Assembly (NCBI RefSeq): GCF_021535135.1
Contig: NZ_CP091036.1
Location: 2,108,001 to 2,172,000, forward strand
Source: Antarcticibacterium sp. 1MA-6-2
Lineage (GTDB): Bacteria; Bacteroidota; Bacteroidia; Flavobacteriales; Flavobacteriaceae
Reading direction: 5' to 3'
DNA length: 64,000 nt
The notes under the pieces: generated by a model
What the model was told of the DNA's origin: nothing
Database searches by the model: none
The model's input: the letters and a program-made list of their open reading frames with translations, nothing else
In this document: piece after piece, positions 37,587-48,222 of the stretch
How positions within the stretch are numbered: the stretch's first letter is position 1
How the letters are laid out: each line of letters begins with the position of its first letter
Position numbers and translations under genes: made by a program

Positions 37587-38594
37587 CTAATCTGAAAATA
37601 AATAATCTGGATTATACTCTGATCCATTTTTCCAAATCGTATAGATAAGCACTAGTAGTTTTCTTGCCACTGCAGTCACTGCAATCTTTTTTATGGATTT
37701 CTTCTCTGACAAGCGATTATAGAATATTTTCAGGTTTGGATTATGTTGTAGGGAAGATAATGCGGGCATATAGAGTGCAGATCTTATAAAACTGTTCCCC
37801 TTTTTACTTATGGTCGTCTTTCCAGCGTAAAGACCTGACTGCCGATGCTGTATGTCAAATCCACAATAGCTTACCAATTGTTTGGAATTGCGTACGAGCG
37901 CAAAAGCATTCGTCTCGCCCAAAATACAAGCGATGGTCATGAACCCTACTCCTGGTATGGTCTCCATCTTTCTGATCCGTTCGTCCAGAATGCTATCTTT
38001 TCTAACAACTAGCTTGATCTCAGATTCCACCTGTGAAATCTGCTTTTCCAGTAATTGGATTTGTTGTTTAAGTCTCTTACCAACTGTGGGGGGACATTTA
38101 TGAGAATTGTCCTTTGCATGCAGTTGATTTTTGGTCATAGTAAGTTTGGCCTTAAGGCTACGGTAATCCCTTGTTAGGATCTTTAAAGTTCTCATTTGAA
38201 GGGAGGGAATTTCCCAATGATCCAATTTCCTTTCCAAGCCCATCCTGCACAAAAGCTTAGCATCCACACTATCGGTCTTTGTCTTTATGTTATGGCTCTT
38301 GGCAAAGTAGTTTACTTTGTTGGGAAGTACTACCGATAAGTAAAAATCCCTCTCTTGAAGCCAATAAGCCAAATTTTCATAATAGACACCAGTGGCTTCC
38401 ATCACAAAAAAAATTTCTGCAGGATCTTTTTTCTTCTTCAACCATTCCAGTAGTTTTTTAAAACCTTTAAGGTCATTTGTAAACTTCTGCACCTTAGAAA
38501 ATTGTAATTCACCGAATTCGGAATACAAACCATAGGAGCATTCAAGGGAATCTTTTGATACATCAATTCCCACACAAAATTGTACTGTATTCAT
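37587..38594 (-). CDS. IS110-family transposase (recombinase)
   Basis: A 335-aa DEDD/Ser recombinase. The N-terminal RuvC-like domain has 'CVGIDVSKDSLECS' (Asp), 'IFFVMEATGVYYENLAYWL' (Glu) and 'KTDSVDAKLLCRMG' (Asp, Asp). The C-terminal transposase_20 domain has 'METIPGVGFMTIACILGE' and 'GKTTISKKGNSFIRSALYMPAL' with the candidate Ser. Full length and intact. IS110 elements insert without terminal inverted repeats and use an RNA guide encoded at one end. Confidence 0.93.
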   Translation of the reverse strand: MNTVQFCVGIDVSKDSLECSYGLYSEFGELQFSKVQKFTNDLKGFKKLLEWLKKKKDPAEIFFVMEATGVYYENLAYWLQERDFYLSVVLPNKVNYFAKSHNIKTKTDSVDAKLLCRMGLERKLDHWEIPSLQMRTLKILTRDYRSLKAKLTMTKNQLHAKDNSHKCPPTVGKRLKQQIQLLEKQISQVESEIKLVVRKDSILDERIRKMETIPGVGFMTIACILGETNAFALVRNSKQLVSYCGFDIQHRQSGLYAGKTTISKKGNSFIRSALYMPALSSLQHNPNLKIFYNRLSEKKSIKKIAVTAVARKLLVLIYTIWKNGSEYNPDYLFSD

Positions 38595-38810
38595 AATACT
38601 AGGATTTAATGAGGCAGGAAGCTTCTTATGATCTATTCTCGTCTTTACGCGGGATGCATAAAAGCTCCCTAAGTACTGCCCAGATTCTGAGAAACGAATG
38701 GGAACAGGGTATGTGTCTTTTTTACGGTATATCTCACGGACTACCTGGTAACAGCTATATCTCCTATTCCCACTGCCTTTTTCTCCAAAGAAACTAAAAG
38801 AACCTTAATG
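38595..38810 (-). ncRNA. Candidate IS110 bridge RNA region (5' noncoding end)
   Basis: The ~215 bases upstream of the transposase (minus strand) contain no gene. In IS110-group elements this position encodes a bridge RNA with target- and donor-binding loops. I infer it from position only: element boundaries are not certain and I could not fold the RNA or match loops to flanks. Confidence 0.35.
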
Positions 38811-38952
38811 AATTACAAACGTACGAGTAACAGCTAAGCTATTTTATCACGCACTTTTTCACAATAATAATTCTGAAGTAAATAGTATATATTTCTTGCA
38901 TCAGCAGCAAATTTTATAAAGTCGAATAAGAATTAGGCTCAGGGGAAAAAGA

Positions 38953-39000
38953 AGAGTACAGTAGAACCTAAAGATGTAAAATGTTTTATCTGCTGTACTC
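38953..39000. repeat. Inverted repeat in the gene-free stretch 38820-39217
   Basis: GAGTACAGTAGA and TCTGCTGTACTC pair over 11 of 12 bases around a ~24-base loop. No T-run follows on either side, so it is not a typical terminator. The remaining ~400 bases between the IS110 element and the ROK gene show no coding frame. Confidence 0.5.
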
Positions 39001-39217
39001 CACTGCCTTTATCGTTATTACTGAGTGTATTATAGTATTAGATAATTCTATTAATTGATACCACTTTTGAACCTTATAGACAAAGTTCTTTTACTGACTA
39101 CTGTTTTCACGGTTAAGCAAATATTTAATACCAACCTCTGCGAAACAAGTCGGGAATCTCTCACAAATGATCTCTTTTAAACCAGGTGACTTGCCTTAAG
39201 AGAATTTTAATAATGAA

Positions 39218-40163
39218 TTACAATGAACGTGGAAGCTCTTTTTTCAACCTAGACCAAAAATCGGGATGGAATAAATAGGAAGAACCCACTATTCCGGCTT
39301 CTTCAGTATTTTCAATTATCTTCATAGTCAGGTTAAAATTGGCCGACTCAAAGTTTTCCAGAACAGCAGGTAAAAACAACTCGTGTGCTTTAGCAATATT
39401 TCCGCCGATAATTAAAATATCCGGATTAAATCCATGGACATAAGGAGCTAAAAATTCACCCAAATTTTCCGAAAATTCTTTAAATACCTCTTGGGTATAT
39501 CTATCATTTGCAGCTACTATTTCTTTAACTCCGTTAATTCCTTCTTTTCCCGAAAGCTGATTATACCTTTGAACAAACCAGCGGGTGGAGAAATAATCAT
39601 CTGCAACTCCATCTTTAAACTTTTTGTCCCACAAACATCCATCCCTGGGAACGCCGTTACCAGTAACAACGGGTAAAAAATCTTCAATAAAAGCTGCTCC
39701 AAAACCTAGTCCCCAATGTTAAGGCAATAATGCGTGTATTAGCACCTAAATTATATTGAAGACCTCCTCCTATTCCAAAAGAGGAGGCATCATTTAAAAA
39801 CCTAATTGGCAATTGTGGTAGGGTAATAAATTTAGGGAGCTCCTGAACAATGGAAACATTGTACAGGGTTTCATACTTGTCATTGGTTTTGAACAAAGCT
39901 ATGCCCCGATCGTAATTAAATGGACCGGGCATAGCAATTCCTATTCCTGAGATTTCTTCATTCTCAACTTTTAGCAATACCTTGTTAATCACTTCACTCC
40001 ATTGCCTTAATATTGAATCTTTCGAAGCTTTGCTGTCTACCTTTCCGGTAAAAAGGCTTCCGGGGATAGGTTTATAAGTTTCATGATTTAATGCCGCACA
40101 ACTAACATGGCTTCCTCCAATGTCTACTCCAATTGTGACAGGCCTGGTTTTATTAATTTTCAA
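39218..40163 (-). CDS. ROK-family sugar kinase (one RCCGGY scar)
   Basis: A ~315-aa ROK kinase, probably of hexose. Phosphate-binding 'IGVDIGGSHVSCAAL', then 'IGIAMPGPFNYDRGI', 'FLNDASSFGIGGGLQYN' and 'ALTLGTGFGAAFIED' after repair. ACTAGGT on the minus strand (plus 39704-39710) stands for ACCGGT (Thr-Gly). The usual ROK Cys-rich zinc loop is not conserved; there is a 'DGCLWDKK' segment instead. It lies 30 bases after the GH125 gene on the same strand, so it probably phosphorylates the released mannose. Confidence 0.88.
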
Positions 40164-40192
40164 TAGATAATATACTTATGATCCTAACAATT

Positions 40193-41625
40193 TTAGCTCA
40201 GCAACTCAGGGTTTTCATTATAAGTCTTCCAAAGGAACTCTCCGAATAAAGTATTTGCCCAGGCAAACCAGGATCGTGAGAAATCTTCAGGATTATCTTT
40301 GTGAAAGGATTCGTGCATGAACCCTGTACCTAAGCATGGGTGTTTTTAAGAACTTTAATACATTCTTTAATCTCAGCTTTATCTTTACTTGTTAATCCTC
40401 TCATAGTAATAGACATTGGCCAGATCATGTCCATTCCCACGTGAGGACCTCCTATTCCTTCAGCAGCATCTCCTTTGAAAAAGAATGGATTCTTTTGAGA
40501 CCAAACAAATTTGCGGGTATTTTCATAAATAGGGTCATTTGCATCAACCGCATCCAGGTAAGGCAATGATAAAAGGCTTGGCACATTGGCATCATCCATT
40601 ATGAGCTGATTCCCAAAACCATCTACTTCAAAAGCGTAGATTTTTCCGAAATCCTTGTGCTCGTAAACCGCATAATCTTTAAGTGCCTGATCCACCTCAT
40701 TTCTTAGATCCATTAACTCTTTAGCAGTACGGGGATCTTTAGCAATTTCTGTCATCATTTCGGCAGCTTGTTTTAAACTTACCACTGCAAAGAAATTAGA
40801 GGGTATAAGAAATGAAAATACTGATGCATCATCACTAGGTCTAAATGCTGAACAGATTAATCCCACCGGGTTGACGGGATATCCTAATCCTTTCAAAGCT
40901 CGCGTATCAGTAGCATGCGGAGTCTCTCTTTGAAATGAGTATGATCCCCTATCATTCTTTTTTTGCTGATCTCTGAAAACAGCAAGTGTAGACTTTATTG
41001 CTTTTTGCCAGTTCTCATCAAAAGGAGAAGTGTCTCCTGTAGTCTTCCAATAGTTGTATGCAAGCCTGATGGGATAACAAAGGGAATCAATTTCCCACTT
41101 CCTCTCGTGAACACCCGCCTGCATATCAGTAAAGTCGGTCATCCACTCCCCTTCTTTAGTTGGATCATCATAAAAAGCATTGGCATACGGGTCTTTTAAA
41201 ATCTGTTGGGTTTGACGGTTTATGACCCCTGCAATCAGATTTCTTAACCTCTTGTCTTCTTTCGCAAAAATCATATAAGGCCAAACCTGGGCAGAACTAT
41301 CTCTCAACCACATTGCATCTATGTCACCTGTAATAACGTAAGTATCCGGTCTTCCGTTTATTTCTTTATAGACTACCGTCGTATCCAAAGTATTTGGAAA
41401 GCAGTTGTTAAAAAGCCATCCCAGCTCCTTATCTTTTACATTTTTCTGAAATTCCTTTATAGTACTTTCAATAAGCTTACTTTGAAAGTTTCGTTCACTT
41501 TCAGGAACCCTTACAGTAGGAAAATCTTTAATATTTAAAGGCGAGCCCGCCGCAATTGAAAAAGGATCAATCATGGTTAAGCCTCCAAAAAGTGCTGTAT
41601 TACTTATAAATTTTCTTCTATGCAT
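40193..41625 (-). CDS. Glycoside hydrolase family 125 exo-alpha-1,6-mannosidase (one RCCGGY scar)
   Basis: A metal-independent (alpha/alpha)6-barrel hydrolase that removes terminal alpha-1,6-mannose. A twin-Arg-like N-terminus 'MHRRKFISNTALFGG' suggests export. Family features: 'VITGDIDAMWLRDSSAQVWPY', 'KEGEWMTDFTDMQAG', 'HERKWEIDSLCYPIRLAYNYW' (in part) and 'DDANVPSLLSLPYL'. The frame ends early at 'VLKNTHA'; GCTTAGGT on the minus strand (plus 40328-40335) repaired to GCCGGT continues 'GTGFMHESFHKDNPEDFSRS' to 'WANTLFGEFLWKTY' and a stop at 40193. ~477 aa. Confidence 0.9.
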
Positions 41626-41668
41626 AACTATTTTATTAGAACAATATAAAAGGTTTAAAAATCAGTAT

Positions 41669-41706
41669 AAAAAAAACAAAAGGCCCGATTAAGAGCCTTT
41701 TGTTTT
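41669..41706. terminator. Bidirectional terminator between susD and GH125
   Basis: Stem CAAAAGGC / GCCTTTTG with a 10-base loop, A-run on the left and T-run on the right. It would end the susCD transcript before the GH125 gene, or allow partial read-through. Confidence 0.8.
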
Positions 41707-41711
41707 TCGGT

Positions 41712-43323
41712 TTAGTAACCGGGGTTTTGTACCAGGTTCGGGTTAGTTTGAACCTGCCTCAACGGAATAGGATAAATAGTAAGATGCTCACTTCCGCTTG
41801 GAGTGTGATCCCACCAGCTGCCAGTCACAAATTCGCCGAAACGGATAAGATCTGTTCTACGTTTTCCTTCAAAGATAAATTCACGACCTCTCTCTTCAAG
41901 TAATTCGTCAAGAGTAAGAGTGGCAGTTGTATATTTTGCATTCTCCCAATCTGCACCAGAGAAATATCTTTGCTTACTGCTGTTTATTAACTCAACAGCC
42001 TCGGCAGTAGCAACTCCACCATTCATTCTCATTAATGCCTCAGCTTTGTTGAAATACATTTCAGTAAGACGGTAGATAACAAAATCATTTTCAAGGTAGT
42101 TGAGATCATCTATAGTGCCAGATTTGTATTTGTTAAAACGAGCTCCGCTGTTCTCTTCTCCATCTGCCATGCTTCCTTCTCCTGTTTGTCCCTCAGTATT
42201 CCTTCTGATGTTATTCACATACACCAATGGCTGACCTCTTAATTCTTCTGTACCTAAAATTGGTTGATCAGTACCAAATTTGTATTGAGGTCCAAAAAGA
42301 AACCATTCATCTTTTCTTAAATCATTTTCGCTATACTTATCGAAAGCTGAAGGAATAACAACAAAAGCATTCCAGCCAGAATAACTAACATTAAGTGCTT
42401 CAGACATGTTTGAAAAGCCCATATAAAATGAACTCCAGTTATACCCAAAGTCATTCAACCTACTGAACGGAAACTGGAAAACATTCTCTGGTGACAAATG
42501 ATTTTCATTATTAAAAGGTCCATTTACATCAGGATCAAGACGAATTTCTCCATTTAGTCCACCACCTTCACCATTAATTACTTTATCAGAATAGGTAATA
42601 CTTTCCTGATAACGCGGCTCTCCTAACCAAACTTCGGCATTAAGATAAAGCTCAGACAGCATAGCATATCCTGCAGCTTTAGATACTCTACCCAATAATT
42701 GAGGAGATAGCGGCTGTAATTTCTCAACGTTCTCCAGTAATTCGGTTTCGATATAATTAAATACTTCTACCCTGTCCTGAGTCTCAGGATTTTGAGGAAC
42801 ACCCACCTGAGTCACAATAGGAACATTTCCCCACATGTCCATTATCTTCATGTAGTGATAAGCTCTTAGAACTTTTGACTCTGCCAGGATTGACTGAAGT
42901 TCTTCTTCGGTAATACCTAGCAGCAGCAGGATCTACCTGTGAAATGTCTTCTATAGCAGCGTTAACATATCCTACTCCTCCCCACATCAAGCTCCAGGCA
43001 CCTCTAAGACGACCTTCTTCAGGTGTCCAGGTGTGGTAGTGTTGCCGGATATGGTCTCCACCGTCATATCCATGACGCCCCTTTTGCGGCCATGCAACCT
43101 GATCTGCAGAAAGTTCGTTATGATAATAATAACCATTCTGTCCTGACCATGCCAGCCAGGCCTGCATATGTGTAAAAGGTCTTAAAGTGGCCTGAATAAT
43201 TTCCAGCTTATTGTTATAAAAGTTAGACTTGGAAAGTTCAGAATACGTAGTCTCTTCCAGATCTGTACATCCAAACATCAGGAAGACCAGAAGAAAGCTA
43301 GCACTATATTTTATTTTTTTCAT
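41712..43323 (-). CDS. SusD/RagB-family surface glycan-binding lipoprotein (one RCCGGY scar)
   Basis: Binds glycan at the cell surface and caps the SusC channel. Signal peptide with lipobox 'LVFLMFGC', then 'TDLEETTYSELSKSNFYNN'. The C-terminal half has 'YAMLSELYLNAEVWLG' (TPR-like), 'RLTEMYFNKAEALMRMNGG' and 'LLEERGREFIFEGKRRTDLI', standard SusD blocks. ACCTAGC (42915-42921) is GCTAGGT on the coding strand; GCCGGT gives 'AAAGITEEELQSILAESKVL' and joins the halves. Full ~535 aa. Confidence 0.92.
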
Positions 43324-43335
43324 AGTTGTATATTT

Positions 43336-46300
43336 TTAAAATTGAACATTTATACCAGTGGATACTGTCGTAGTTCGAGGGTAAAAATTTCGATCATCAA
43401 GACCAGGATAAAGACCTGTATCCTGCACCTCTGGATCTCTGCCTGTATATGCGGTAAAGGTCGCAAGGTTTCTTGCGCTCACAAACCATCTTAAGCTTTT
43501 TAAAGCTCTTGAATTTTCAAGGGGAAAGGTGTAACCTAAAGTAAGATTATCCAGCTTCACAAAGTCTCCACGCTCTAAATAGTAATCTGAATATTGAGGA
43601 GCTTGCTGTATCTGGCTATACTCATCCAATGCTGAACCTAAAACATTTCCAGGTAACAATTCCTGATTTCCATAGAAAAGATCTACAGTATTTAAAATAT
43701 CAAAATCGAATTTCCCGCGGAAGAATACCGTAAGATCGAAATTGTTGTATCTAAAGGTATTAGTAAGAGAAGCATAATATTTAGGTAAACCATTTCCTAT
43801 GATAGCTTTGTCTTCCTCAGACATCTGGCTTACTGTACCTACAGAACCGTCAGCTTTGTAAAATAACCATTCTCCATCTCGGGTAAAACCTGCAAATCTT
43901 TTTCCATAGAAGTCACCTATAGGACCTCCTTCGGTATTTCTAATAGCATCTCCCAGGTTACCAGGGTTTCCTATTCCTCCACCAAAAATTTCGCTGGCAA
44001 TAAAAGTGTCGTTAGATAAAGTTACCAGCTTATTCTCCTGGTAGCTTGCGGCCACATCAATATTCCAGGTGAAATCACCTGCTTCAAGAACACGTGAACT
44101 TAATGCCAGTTCAATCCCTTTATTATTGATGGTACCAACATTGGTATATATGTTACTATGCACATAAGGAGGCTGAGGAACAGTATAGTCTAATAAAAGA
44201 TCTTCAGTATCTCTGCTGTACACATCTAATGAACCTGAAATTCTATTATTAAACAATCCAAAATCCACACCATAGTTCCATTCTTTTTTCTTTTCCCATC
44301 TTAGATCAGGATTAGGATTTCTGTTCGCTCCATAAGTCTGGTAGTATGTTGCTTCAGTTTCGTCTCCCAGGAAAATAGGATATTTTCCTCCTGTACCCAG
44401 GGTAGTAAGAGACCTGTAGGGTGGAATCCCCTGGTTCCCAGTTACCCCGTAACTTACTCTAAGCTTTAAATTAGTTACAAAATCCACATCATTCATAAAT
44501 TCTTCATCAGAGATCATCCAGGCTGCAGAAGCCGCAGGGAAATTACCCCACTTATTATTGGCACCAAATTTAGATGATCCTTCGTGTCTCAAAGAAGCCA
44601 TGAAAAAATACTTAGTCTAAAAAGGAGTAGTTAATCCTTCCAAAGAAGGCAATTAAGGTGTTGTCCTCTTTAAAACTTCCCAGTCCCGGACGTGGCAAAT
44701 CTGTATCTGTAATAGCATTTCCTGCTCCAAAATTCCAGTCAAGAAATGCATCAGTAGTAAAACCACTGTTATTCATATTGAAATCTTCTCTGGTCGAATA
44801 TTGATAGCTATAACCTCCCAAAACATCAACAGTATGATCCCCAAAAAAGTTAATATAAGTTATTGTTGGCTCAAATGTTTTTGTGTATTCTAATCGATTT
44901 GATTTATAGGCATAAGCAGTTCCTCTATAGTCACTGGAAGGATTATATTGATTCCAATCTTCTGTAGAACGATATTGCCTGTCATTCCATGTATTTCTTT
45001 GATATGATCCAAAGGCCGCAATTGTAAGACCATCAAATATTTGATAACTCATTCTTACATCTCCAGAGAAAGTTTGCTGTTGTCTTTCATTGATCCTGTT
45101 GGCATATTCTGAAAAAGGATTATAAAAGTTTTGTGGCTGGTAAAAACCAAATCTTCCCAAATTAATAAGATCACTACCCTCTTCATTAGAGTAAGGCGCA
45201 TAAATTGGAGCAGTTGGATTCCAGTCTGTCACCGCACCAAATTGACCACCACCTAAAAGATTCGCGTCGTTAAAGTTACCCGCAAGACCAGACTGAAAAT
45301 TAAACTTATTGTCAAATGCCGACTGGTTAAAGCTCGCACGGAAGCCATATTCTGTTCTTTCGTTTTCTAATGCAATACCATCAAGATTTCTGTAATATAA
45401 AGAAGCTCGATAATTACTGGTTTCACTTCCTCCCGAAGCAGCAAAATTGTGATATTGACTTAAATTCTCTTTATTAGTAAGTTCATCAAAAATATCGGTA
45501 GAATAACCTAAGTCGTTACTTTCCCCAATTATCCCCTGATCAATTAACCCCCGATATTCATCAGCCGAAAGAAAATCAGGTTTTCTATTAACAAAATCTC
45601 TGGAGACATATGTTGCATACTCGAAATTTGTAACACCTCTTTTACCTCTTTTAGTGGTAATTAATATAACTCCATTATTCCCACGTGTACCATAAATAGC
45701 AGCAGCAGCTCCACCTTTAAGGACACTGAAAGATTCAATATCGTTTTGCTGCACAAGATCAAGGTTTCCTCCGGGAATTCCGTCAATTACTATTAATGGA
45801 TCTCTGTTACCTGTAATAGAAGTAACACCTCTTAACTGAATAGAAGTACCACCATTAGGATTATTACCACCTGGTCTTGTCACAGCTAAACCCGCAACTT
45901 TACCCTGGATCAAATCCATAGCATTAGTTGCCACTCCCTGATTAAACTCCTCTTCCGAAACCTGCGCAACAGCAGTACTCACAGCACGTCTGGTTTGAGT
46001 ACCGTAACCAACTACTACAACTTCATCTAAAGATTCCTGGTCATTCTGCATTTGAACATCTACTGTTCCTGCTTCGGTTATTACCCGCTTTACAGTTTTA
46101 AGACCAACAAAGGAAAAAACAAGAACAGATTGTGCAGGCACATCTATAGTATACACTCCATCAAAATCTGTAAGGGTACCATTATCCGTTCCTTCCTGTA
46201 AAACAGCAACACCGGGCAATGGCAAACCATCAGCATCAACTACAGTACCTGTAACTCTTATTTCCTGCTGATAGGTAAAGGCAACTAAACTGGGACTGCT

Positions 46301-46414
46301 TCCCATTAAAAGGATCAAAAACAGCAGTAACCCCTTTCCTTTAAAATGTTCAAAAGTGGAACGCATAATACCCTTCTCAAAATAGACAGGGCTCAAATTG
46401 TAAGGCTCTTTCAT
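43336..46414 (-). CDS. SusC/RagA-family TonB-dependent receptor (one RCCGGY scar)
   Basis: Outer-membrane importer of oligosaccharides. After the signal peptide there is a carboxypeptidase-D-like regulatory domain ('VTGTVVDADGLPLPGVAVLQ'), a TonB-box region 'LDEVVVVGYGTQTRRAV', the plug ('GVTSITGNRDPLIVIDGIPG', 'IYGTRGNNGVILITTKRG') and the beta-barrel, ending 'TTTVSTGINVQF'. At plus 44610-44616 the coding strand reads ACTAAGT inside 'NYSFLD-YFFMASLRHEGSS'; ACCGGT gives Asp-Arg-Tyr, the SusC norm. Start may be Met1 (46414) or Met17 (46366). susD follows 12 bases later. Confidence 0.92.
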
Positions 46415-46462
46415 TATCTTAATTTATGTTAGTTTAACACAACAAATTATAAAGCCGAATTT

Positions 46463-46478
46463 ACTAAAACGATTTAGT
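46463..46478. promoter_or_regulatory. LacI-type operator copy 1
   Basis: ACTAAAACGATTTAGT, an inverted repeat with central CG and half-sites matching at 7 of 8 positions. It lies 50 bases upstream of the SusC start, in position to control the susCD operon. An identical 16-mer occurs 145 bases away. Central CG is typical of LacI-family operators; no LacI gene is in the window. Confidence 0.65.
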
Positions 46479-46607
46479 CTACCAAAGAAAAAAATTAAAA
46501 TTCGAAAAAATTTTTTCGCTGCCCCGCAAGTATGAGCATACCTGTATTAAGGACAAGATAATTCATATTTGTTAAAAAAAAGTTAATTAATAAAAATTAT
46601 TGTTTTG

Positions 46608-46623
46608 ACTAAAACGATTTAGT
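46608..46623. promoter_or_regulatory. LacI-type operator copy 2
   Basis: Exact copy of the 16-mer at 46463. It sits between TTTTG (46603-46607) and TATTTTTA (46623-46630), i.e. inside what looks like the core promoter of the plus-strand lipoprotein gene, where a bound repressor would block polymerase. Two distant identical sites could also support DNA looping. Confidence 0.65.
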
Positions 46624-46739
46624 ATTTTTATTCCGTTAAATTTATCTGATCCTATTACAGCTACTAATACCGTTATTTATAAAATCGGGATTCAGGTTCA
46701 ACACTAAGTAAACAACAAAAACACTAATAAATTACCCAT

Positions 46740-47555
46740 ATGATGGAAAGCTTAAACAAATTAATAATGAGCAGAGTCAATATCATCTTTCTCTTAGGCA
46801 TTCTGGCTTTTACCAGTTTATCCTGTGAAGCAAAACGTGATTTCCCACCACTTGTAGAGCAAGGTGTAGTTCTTGACCTTTCCTCTGCTGCACTAATAAT
46901 AGGAGAAGAACTGGTTGTAAACCCAATATTTCAACCCAATGTATTCCCACAGAAGAATTATGAGTGGGAAGCAAGTAACCCTTCCATAGTTGATATTTCT
47001 ATGAACGAAGATTACTCGGCAACAGTTTTAGCAAAACAAGAGGGAACTACTACCGTAAGATTTTTCTCGGCAGATGGAGAACTTGAGGCTACTGCAGAAA
47101 TTATTGTAACAGAATTTGGACCAGAGGATGTTACAGAAGGTGCAATTATTACCGTAAACAGAGAAAATGGAGGGGGACCAAATGCGGGTGAGGGATCACT
47201 TAAATTAATCGACAACGACTTTAATAATAAATATCTTACCGAATACGGAACAGACATGTGGGTTCAACTGGAATTAACAGAAGCCCGGGCTGTAGACATA
47301 TATACTTTAACTTCAGGAAACGACGCTCCCGAAAGAGATGCGAAGGCCTGGACACTGGAAGGTTCTAATGATGGTACCACCTGGGAAGTCCTAGACACCA
47401 GAACCGACCAATCCTGGAGTGACAGAAATCAAACCAAAGAATTTAACGTTAATAATGAAGAACGTTTTAAGTACTATAGATTATTGATAACAGCCAATAA
47501 TGGAAGTAATCTTATCCAAATAAGTGAATGGCGTTTAATGGTTATTTCTGATTAA
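46740..47555 (+). CDS. Surface lipoprotein with Ig-like (BIG2) and F5/8 type C domains
   Basis: 271 aa. The leader ends in a lipobox 'FTSLSC'. Residues ~40-125 form a bacterial Ig-like domain ('YEWEASNPSIVDISMNEDYS', 'EGTTTVRFFSADG'). Residues ~135-270 are a discoidin/F5-8C carbohydrate-binding domain ('KAWTLEGSNDGTTWEVLDTR', 'FKYYRLLITANNGSNLIQIS'). It is divergent from susCD across the two-operator region and is probably a glycan-binding partner of that locus (SusE/F-like role). Specific ligand not known. Confidence 0.85.
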   Translation: MMESLNKLIMSRVNIIFLLGILAFTSLSCEAKRDFPPLVEQGVVLDLSSAALIIGEELVVNPIFQPNVFPQKNYEWEASNPSIVDISMNEDYSATVLAKQEGTTTVRFFSADGELEATAEIIVTEFGPEDVTEGAIITVNRENGGGPNAGEGSLKLIDNDFNNKYLTEYGTDMWVQLELTEARAVDIYTLTSGNDAPERDAKAWTLEGSNDGTTWEVLDTRTDQSWSDRNQTKEFNVNNEERFKYYRLLITANNGSNLIQISEWRLMVISD

Positions 47556-47580
47556 CAAAAACTCCCGAATTAGCTATCCA

Positions 47581-47610
47581 AGACCAGAGCCCTAACTCTG
47601 GTCTTTTTTT
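47581..47610 (+). terminator. Intrinsic terminator
   Basis: Perfect 9-bp stem AGACCAGAG / CTCTGGTCT, 6-base loop and a T-run. Confidence 0.9.
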
Positions 47611-47792
47611 GTTCCCAAACCCAGGTTTTATGCAGTAGGGAATATTTCCCGTGCCGGGTAATTTCTCTCCGGAAACAATTGCCGTCCTTTTCTTAACACC
47701 TCCCGTAAGCATTGAATTTAAAGAGCATTAAGAATTATTCTTAAAATATTTTTTAAAGGCACAGTCATTGCCTTATCAATGGAAAAAGCAAA

Positions 47793-48125
47793 ATGGACCA
47801 GGTTCTTAAACTTGTAAATGAGGCTAATGAAAGTAAATTACTTCAGGAGCCAGAGGTTTCAAATAAATTAGGGATCCTCATTCTTATGGATTTGGTGGAG
47901 AGATCAAAAAACCAATTGTATTTGACCTCCGGTGGACGAATTGCCCTTAAAATGGGTTTTCAGGAATATGAGAAAATGACAAACAAGGAAATTTTTCCTA
48001 AAACTAATTCGGAGTCTGATAGAGCAATTCTTTATTTTATTCGCAACTGGAATAAACAGAGAATTATTGGAATTTCCACCTGGATAATTTTAATCGCACT
48101 TTGGGCAGTATTAAAAATGCAGTAA
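47793..48125 (+). CDS. Hypothetical tail-anchored protein (110 aa)
   Basis: The N-terminal ~80 residues look like a winged-helix-type fold ('LGILILMDLVERSKNQLYLT', then 'SGGRIALKMGFQEYEKM'), and residues ~88-108 form one transmembrane helix ('IIGISTWIILIALWAVL'). No known family. It precedes the kinase/regulator pair by ~100 bases. Confidence 0.6.
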   Translation: MDQVLKLVNEANESKLLQEPEVSNKLGILILMDLVERSKNQLYLTSGGRIALKMGFQEYEKMTNKEIFPKTNSESDRAILYFIRNWNKQRIIGISTWIILIALWAVLKMQ

Positions 48126-48222
48126 AATTGACCCAATTTCTTCTACATAAAAATCCTTTTTCCGAAATTGACAGAAATTTTTCCAAACCTGGTAACTTCC
48201 TTTTTCAGTCTTAACCTTAATC

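Noticed and set aside
37587..38594. Inverted terminal repeats for the IS110 element
   Set aside because: None found, and the family normally lacks them, so no element ends are claimed.
38953..39000. Terminator
   Set aside because: The loop is long and no T-run follows on either strand; kept only as an inverted repeat.
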